Of a stretch of 23,982 nucleotides of DNA, positions 20,196 through 23,982 are shown in pieces (position 1 is the stretch's first letter; the number at the start of each line of letters is the position of its first letter). The position numbers and the translations under genes were made by a program. Under the pieces are notes generated by a model. The model worked only from the letters and a program-made list of their open reading frames with translations, did no database searches and was not told the DNA's origin. This DNA is from Nocardioidaceae bacterium UBA4001 (GTDB lineage Bacteria; Actinomycetota; Actinomycetes; Propionibacteriales; Nocardioidaceae). The DNA lies in the NCBI GenBank assembly GCA_002384855.1, contig DGBP01000081.1, positions 1 through 23,982 of the forward strand, in the 5' to 3' direction.

Positions 20196-23100
20196 ATGGT
20201 CTCGCACAGGGCGTTTCTCGGCTGGCCGGTCCTGCGTCAGTTCACCGGCAAGGACCTTCTCGGGCGCGGCCCCGCCGTCAGGTCGCAGCAGACCGAACAG
20301 CTCACTCCCCGGACCGTCGAGGCGGACCGGGTCGCGCGCAGCGTGTGCCCCTACTGCGCCGTCGGCTGCGGCCAGAAGGTCTTCGTGAAGGACGAGAAGG
20401 TCATCCAGATCGAGGGTGACCCCGACAGCCCCATCTCGCGCGGCCGGCTGTGCCCCAAGGGGTCGGCCAGCAAGAACCTCGTCACCAGTGACCTGCGTGA
20501 GACCAAGGTGAAGTACCGCCGGCCCTTCGGCACCGAGTGGGAGGAGCTCGACCTGCCCACGGCGATGGAGATGATCGCCGACCGGGTCGTGAAGGCCCGC
20601 AACGACACCTGGCAGGACATCGACGAGGACGGCCGCAAGGTGCGCCGTACGCTCGGCATCGCCAGCCTCGGAGGGGCGACCCTCGACAACGAGGAGAACT
20701 ACCTCATCAAGAAGCTGTTCACGGCGATGGGCGCCATCCAGATCGAGAACCAGGCGCGTATTTGACACTCCGCCACCGTCCCCGGTCTGGGGACCAGCTT
20801 CGGGCGCGGCGGCGCCACCGGGTTCCAGCAGGACCTCGCCAACGCTGACTGCATCATCATCCAGGGCTCGAACATGGCGGAGGCCCACCCCGTGGGCTTC
20901 CAGTGGGTGGTGGAGGCCAAGGCCCGCGGGGCGAAGATCATCCACGTCGACCCCCGGTTCACGCGGACCAGCGCGCTCGCGGACACGTTCGTCCCGTTGC
21001 GCGTGGGCACCGACATCGTGTTCCTCGGTGGGATCGTCAACTACGTCCTCGAGAACGACCTCTGCTTCCGCGACTACGTCGTCAGCTACACCAACGCCGC
21101 CCACATCGTCAGCGACCAGTTCCTCGACACCGAGGACCTCGACGGGCTGTTCTCCGGCTTCGACCCGGAGACGCGCACCTACGACCCGGAGAGCTGGCAG
21201 TTCGCCACCCAGGAGCAGGAGGGGGACGCCCGCCAGGACCAGGCGACGCAGCGCGAGACCGCCAGCGCGATGCAGCACGAGACCCACGGCATCCAGGTGG
21301 GCGCCAACCCGCCCCGCGACGAGACCCTCCAGGACCCCCGTTGCGTCTACCAGATCCTGAAGCGGCACTACGCCCGCTACACCCCGGAGATGGTCGCCGA
21401 GGCCTGTGGCGTCTCGAAGGAGGCGTTCCTCGAGGTCTGCGAGGCCTGGACGACCAACTCCGGGCGTGACCGCACGACGGCGCTGGTCTACAGCGTCGGC
21501 TGGACCCAGCACAGCGTGGGCGTGCAGTACATCCGTACCGGCGCCATCCTCCAGCTGCTGCTGGGCAACATGGGCCGTCCCGGTGGCGGGATCATGGCGC
21601 TCCGCGGGCACGCCAGCATCCAGGGCTCGACCGACATCCCGACCCTTTTCAACATCCTCCCCGGCTACCTCCCGATGCCCAACGCCGACGACCACCAGTC
21701 GCTCGACCAGTGGATCGACGCGGTGCGCAAGCCGGGGGCCAAGGGGTTCTGGGCCAATGCCGGCGCCTACGGGGTCAACCTGCTCAAGGCCTACTGGGGT
21801 GACGCCGCGACGCCGGAGAACGACTTCTGCTTCGACTACCTGCCCAAGATCACCGGGGACCACGGCACCTACCGCACGGTCCTGGACATGATCGACGGAA
21901 AGGTCAAGGGCTACTTCCTCCTGGGGCAGAACCCCGCGGTCGGCTCCGCGCACGGGCGCGCACAGCGGCTCGGCATGGCCAACCTCGACTGGATGGTCGT
22001 CCGCGACCTGTTCGAGATCGAGAGTGCGAGCTTCTGGAAGAGCTCGCCGGAGATCGAGACCGGAGAGATCGTCCCGGAGGAGTGCCGCACCGAGGTGTTC
22101 CTGATGCCCGCGGCCTCCCACGTCGAGAAGTCCGGCACCTTCACCCAGACCCAGCGGCTGCTCCAGTGGCGCGAGCAGGCACTCGAGCCGGTCGGTGACT
22201 GCCGTTCCGAGCTGTGGTTCTTCTACCACCTCGGGAGGATGGTCCGGGAACGGCTGAAGGACTCCACCGACCCGAAGGACCGCCCGGTCCAGGAGCTCGC
22301 CTGGGACTACCCGGTCCACGGGCGGTACGACGAGCCCGACGTCGAGGCGGTGCTGAAGGAGATCAACGGCTACGAGGTCGCCACGGGGCGGCACCTGTCG
22401 ACCTTCAACGAGATGAAGGACGACGGCTCGACCCTCGGCGGCTGCTGGATCTACACCGGTGTCTTCGCCGACGGGGTCAACCAGGCCGCCCGGCGCAAGC
22501 CCGGCAAGGACCAGTCCTGGGTGGCCCCCGAGTGGGGCTGGGCCTGGCCCGCCAACCGCCGGTTGCTCTACAACCGCGCGTCGGCCGACCCGGAGGGCAG
22601 GCCGTGGAGCGAGCGCAAGGCCTACGTGTGGTGGGACGAGGAGAAGGGAGAGTGGACCGGCCACGACGTCCCCGACTTCGAGAAGACCAAGCCGCCGTCG
22701 TACCGCGCCGAGGAGGGCGCCGAGGGCGTCGCCGCAATCGAGGGCATCGACCCGTTCATCATGCAGGGCGACGGCAAGGGTGCCCTCTACGTTCCGCAGG
22801 GCCTCATCGACGGCCCGCTGCCGACGCACTACGAGCCGGTCGAGTCGCCGTTCCGCAACCCGCTCTACGCCCAGCAGGGGAACCCGACGCGCAAGCAGTA
22901 CGACCGCGAGGACAACCGGATGAACCCGTCCCCGCCCGAGCCGCACGCCGACGTCTTCCCGTTCGTCTTCACCACCAGCCGGCTGACCGAGCACCACACG
23001 GCGGGCGGGATGAGCCGCTACCTCGAGCACCTCGCGGAGCTCCAGCCGGAGATGTTCGTGGAGGTCTCTCCCGAGCTCGCCACGGAGCGGGGTCTCGAGC

Positions 23101-23504
23101 ACGGCGGCTGGTGCCACGTGGTGACCGCGCGCTCCGCGATCGAGGGCCGGGTCATGGTCACCGAGCGGCTCACGCCGCTCGCGGTGGAGGGGCGCACCGT
23201 CCACCAGGTCTGGATGCCCTACCACTGGGGCTCCGGTGGCCTGGTCACCGGCGACTCGGCTAACGACCTCTTCGGCATCACCCTCGACCCGAACGTCCTG
23301 ATCCAGGAGAGCAAGGTCGGCACCTGCGACGTCCAACCGGGCCGGCGTCCCACGGGGGCCGCGCTCCTCCGCCTGGTGAGCGACTACCGGGAACGGGCCG
23401 GCATCGCCCACGACATCTACGGCCCGATCGTCACCACCGGAGCGGCGGCGCACACGGACGACGAGGGCAACCCGACCCCGGACCCGAGTGAGGCAGACAC
23501 ATGA
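20196..23504 (+). CDS. fdh: Selenocysteine-containing formate dehydrogenase, catalytic subunit
   Basis: The 1102-residue molybdo/tungsto-bis-MGD enzyme oxidises formate to CO2. It is read through TGA at 20763-20765 as Sec190; frame and homology continue without a gap on both sides. C51-x2-C54-x3-C58 and C86 bind a 4Fe-4S cluster, followed by R84-L-C-P-K-G. Sec190 is flanked by N-Q-A-R-I and H191-S-A-T-V, matching the E. coli FDH-N site (Sec196-His197). Later blocks include H-V-D-P-R-F-T-R-T, G-N-M-G-R-P-G-G-G, and near the C-terminus H-H-T-A-G-G-M-S-R of the pterin-binding domain. There is no twin-arginine signal, so the protein probably stays in the cytoplasm. The stop overlaps the next gene by ATGA. 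It is longer than E. coli FdnG (1015 residues). Confidence 0.95.
20763..20812 (+). promoter_or_regulatory. Sec UGA codon and bacterial SECIS hairpin
   Basis: The TGA at 20763-20765 is followed by a perfect 6-bp stem, GTCCCC (20778-20783) with GGGGAC (20789-20794), capped by the loop GGTCT (20784-20788). The loop starts 18 nt after the codon. E. coli fdhF has a loop AGGUCU about 17 nt after its UGA, so sequence and spacing both fit SelB recognition. CCGCC (20770-20774) and GGCGG (20808-20812) could form a lower stem. The hairpin lies inside the coding region and encodes part of the conserved active-site loop. Confidence 0.85.
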
Positions 23505-23982
23505 TCGGCAGGAACAGCCTCTTCGGCCCGGTCGACCCGGCCCGCGAGACCGGGTACGACGACCCGCCGAAGCGCAAGGGGTTCTTCACCGACACGAGCA
23601 TCTGCATCGGCTGCAAGGCCTGCGAGGTGGCGTGCAAGGAGTGGAACGACGTCCCCGACCACGGCTTCGACATGCTCGGCACGTCGTACGACAACAGCCA
23701 CTCGCTCAACGCCAACCAGTGGCGGCACGTCGCCTTCATCGAGCAGCCCAAGCGGACCGGTGACCAGGAGCCGGGGCTGCGCCAGCCACCGGTCGACCTG
23801 GGCATCCCGGCGGTGCGGCCCGGGGCGGAGGGCGACGGCGAGGTCCACCTCGAGCAGCCGTCCCCGGCCGACAAGCCCGACTTCCGCTGGCTGATGTCCT
23901 CCGACGTGTGCAAGCACTGCACCCACGCTGCCTGTCTCGACGTGTGCCCCACCGGGTCGCTGTTCCGCACCGAGTTCGGCAC
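23501..23982 (+). CDS. Formate dehydrogenase iron-sulfur (beta) subunit, partial
   Basis: The first 160 residues are in the window; the gene runs off the right edge. It carries electrons from the catalytic subunit through ferredoxin-type 4Fe-4S clusters. The first cluster motif is C35-I-G-C38-K-A-C41-x3-C45 followed by E-W-N-D, as in FdnH/HybA-type subunits. The second group is C137-K-H-C140-x4-C145-x3-C149-P-T-G. Between them lies a proline-rich, acidic insert (about 82-127) absent from E. coli FdnH. The ATG at 23501 overlaps the stop codon of the catalytic subunit (ATGA), so translation is coupled. A membrane subunit may follow outside the window; this is inference. Confidence 0.9.
   Translation, partial: MIGRNSLFGPVDPARETGYDDPPKRKGFFTDTSICIGCKACEVACKEWNDVPDHGFDMLGTSYDNSHSLNANQWRHVAFIEQPKRTGDQEPGLRQPPVDLGIPAVRPGAEGDGEVHLEQPSPADKPDFRWLMSSDVCKHCTHAACLDVCPTGSLFRTEFG

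Noticed and set aside
20763..20765. Nonsense mutation making the formate dehydrogenase a pseudogene
   Set aside because: The TGA aligns with the known Sec active site, a SECIS with the right loop and spacing follows, and all Sec machinery genes are adjacent and intact.
19764..23453. Minus-strand open frame of 1229 codons opposite selD and formate dehydrogenase
   Set aside because: It is antisense to a strongly conserved selenoprotein and has the composition of a GC-rich shadow frame.
20874..23504. Separate molybdopterin oxidoreductase gene starting at 20874
   Set aside because: Its frame is continuous with 20196-20765 through the TGA, the residues between are conserved, and 20874 is only the first internal ATG. 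It is one selenoprotein gene.

Overview
The window is high-GC DNA, about 70% by eye, with frequent GTG starts, and it looks like an actinobacterial chromosome. The gene content points to a Nocardioides-like organism: an F420:NADP reductase, a mycobacterial-type GpgS/FolP2 pair, and a PAS-GAF-PP2C phosphatase. This placement is inferred; no 16S rRNA or other phylogenetic marker was examined. Only the first 60 bases are AT-rich (23 of 60 are G or C), and they look like a promoter/operator for a gene that leaves the window on the left. I see no insertion sequence, prophage or CRISPR array.

Layout. Positions 193-4103 carry a small Cys-rich protein, a lipoprotein (-), a CPBP intramembrane protease, a pyridoxamine-phosphate-oxidase-like protein (-) and a membrane-anchored alpha/beta hydrolase. 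Positions 4184-7632 form a co-directional metabolic cluster: npdG, gpgS, the FolP2-type dihydropteroate-synthase homologue, and a RibD-like reductase. Then come an M20 amidohydrolase (-) diverging from a GH13 alpha-glucosidase, an acyl-CoA dehydrogenase homologue that lacks the usual catalytic glutamate, a PAS/GAF/SpoIIE-type phosphatase and a pirin. A highly structured intergenic region (14903-15149) and a membrane-anchored coiled-coil protein follow.

The most striking part is 15873-23982, a complete selenocysteine (Sec) island. On the minus strand lie tRNA-Sec (anticodon UCA, 95 nt, CCA encoded), selA and selB. On the plus strand, diverging from tRNA-Sec across only 45 bp, lie selD, a formate dehydrogenase catalytic subunit and the start of its iron-sulfur subunit. 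The dehydrogenase is read through an in-frame TGA at 20763-20765 (Sec190), followed by a bacterial SECIS hairpin with a GGUCU loop. SelD makes selenophosphate, SelA converts seryl-tRNA-Sec to selenocysteyl-tRNA-Sec, SelB delivers it at the UGA, and the formate dehydrogenase is the client. An annotation pipeline that does not model Sec would split the dehydrogenase into two genes.

Several genes have a TANNNT -10-like hexamer 6-7 nt before the start codon, suggesting leaderless transcripts. The selC/selD divergent promoter has two such hexamers placed symmetrically around a 12-bp inverted repeat.
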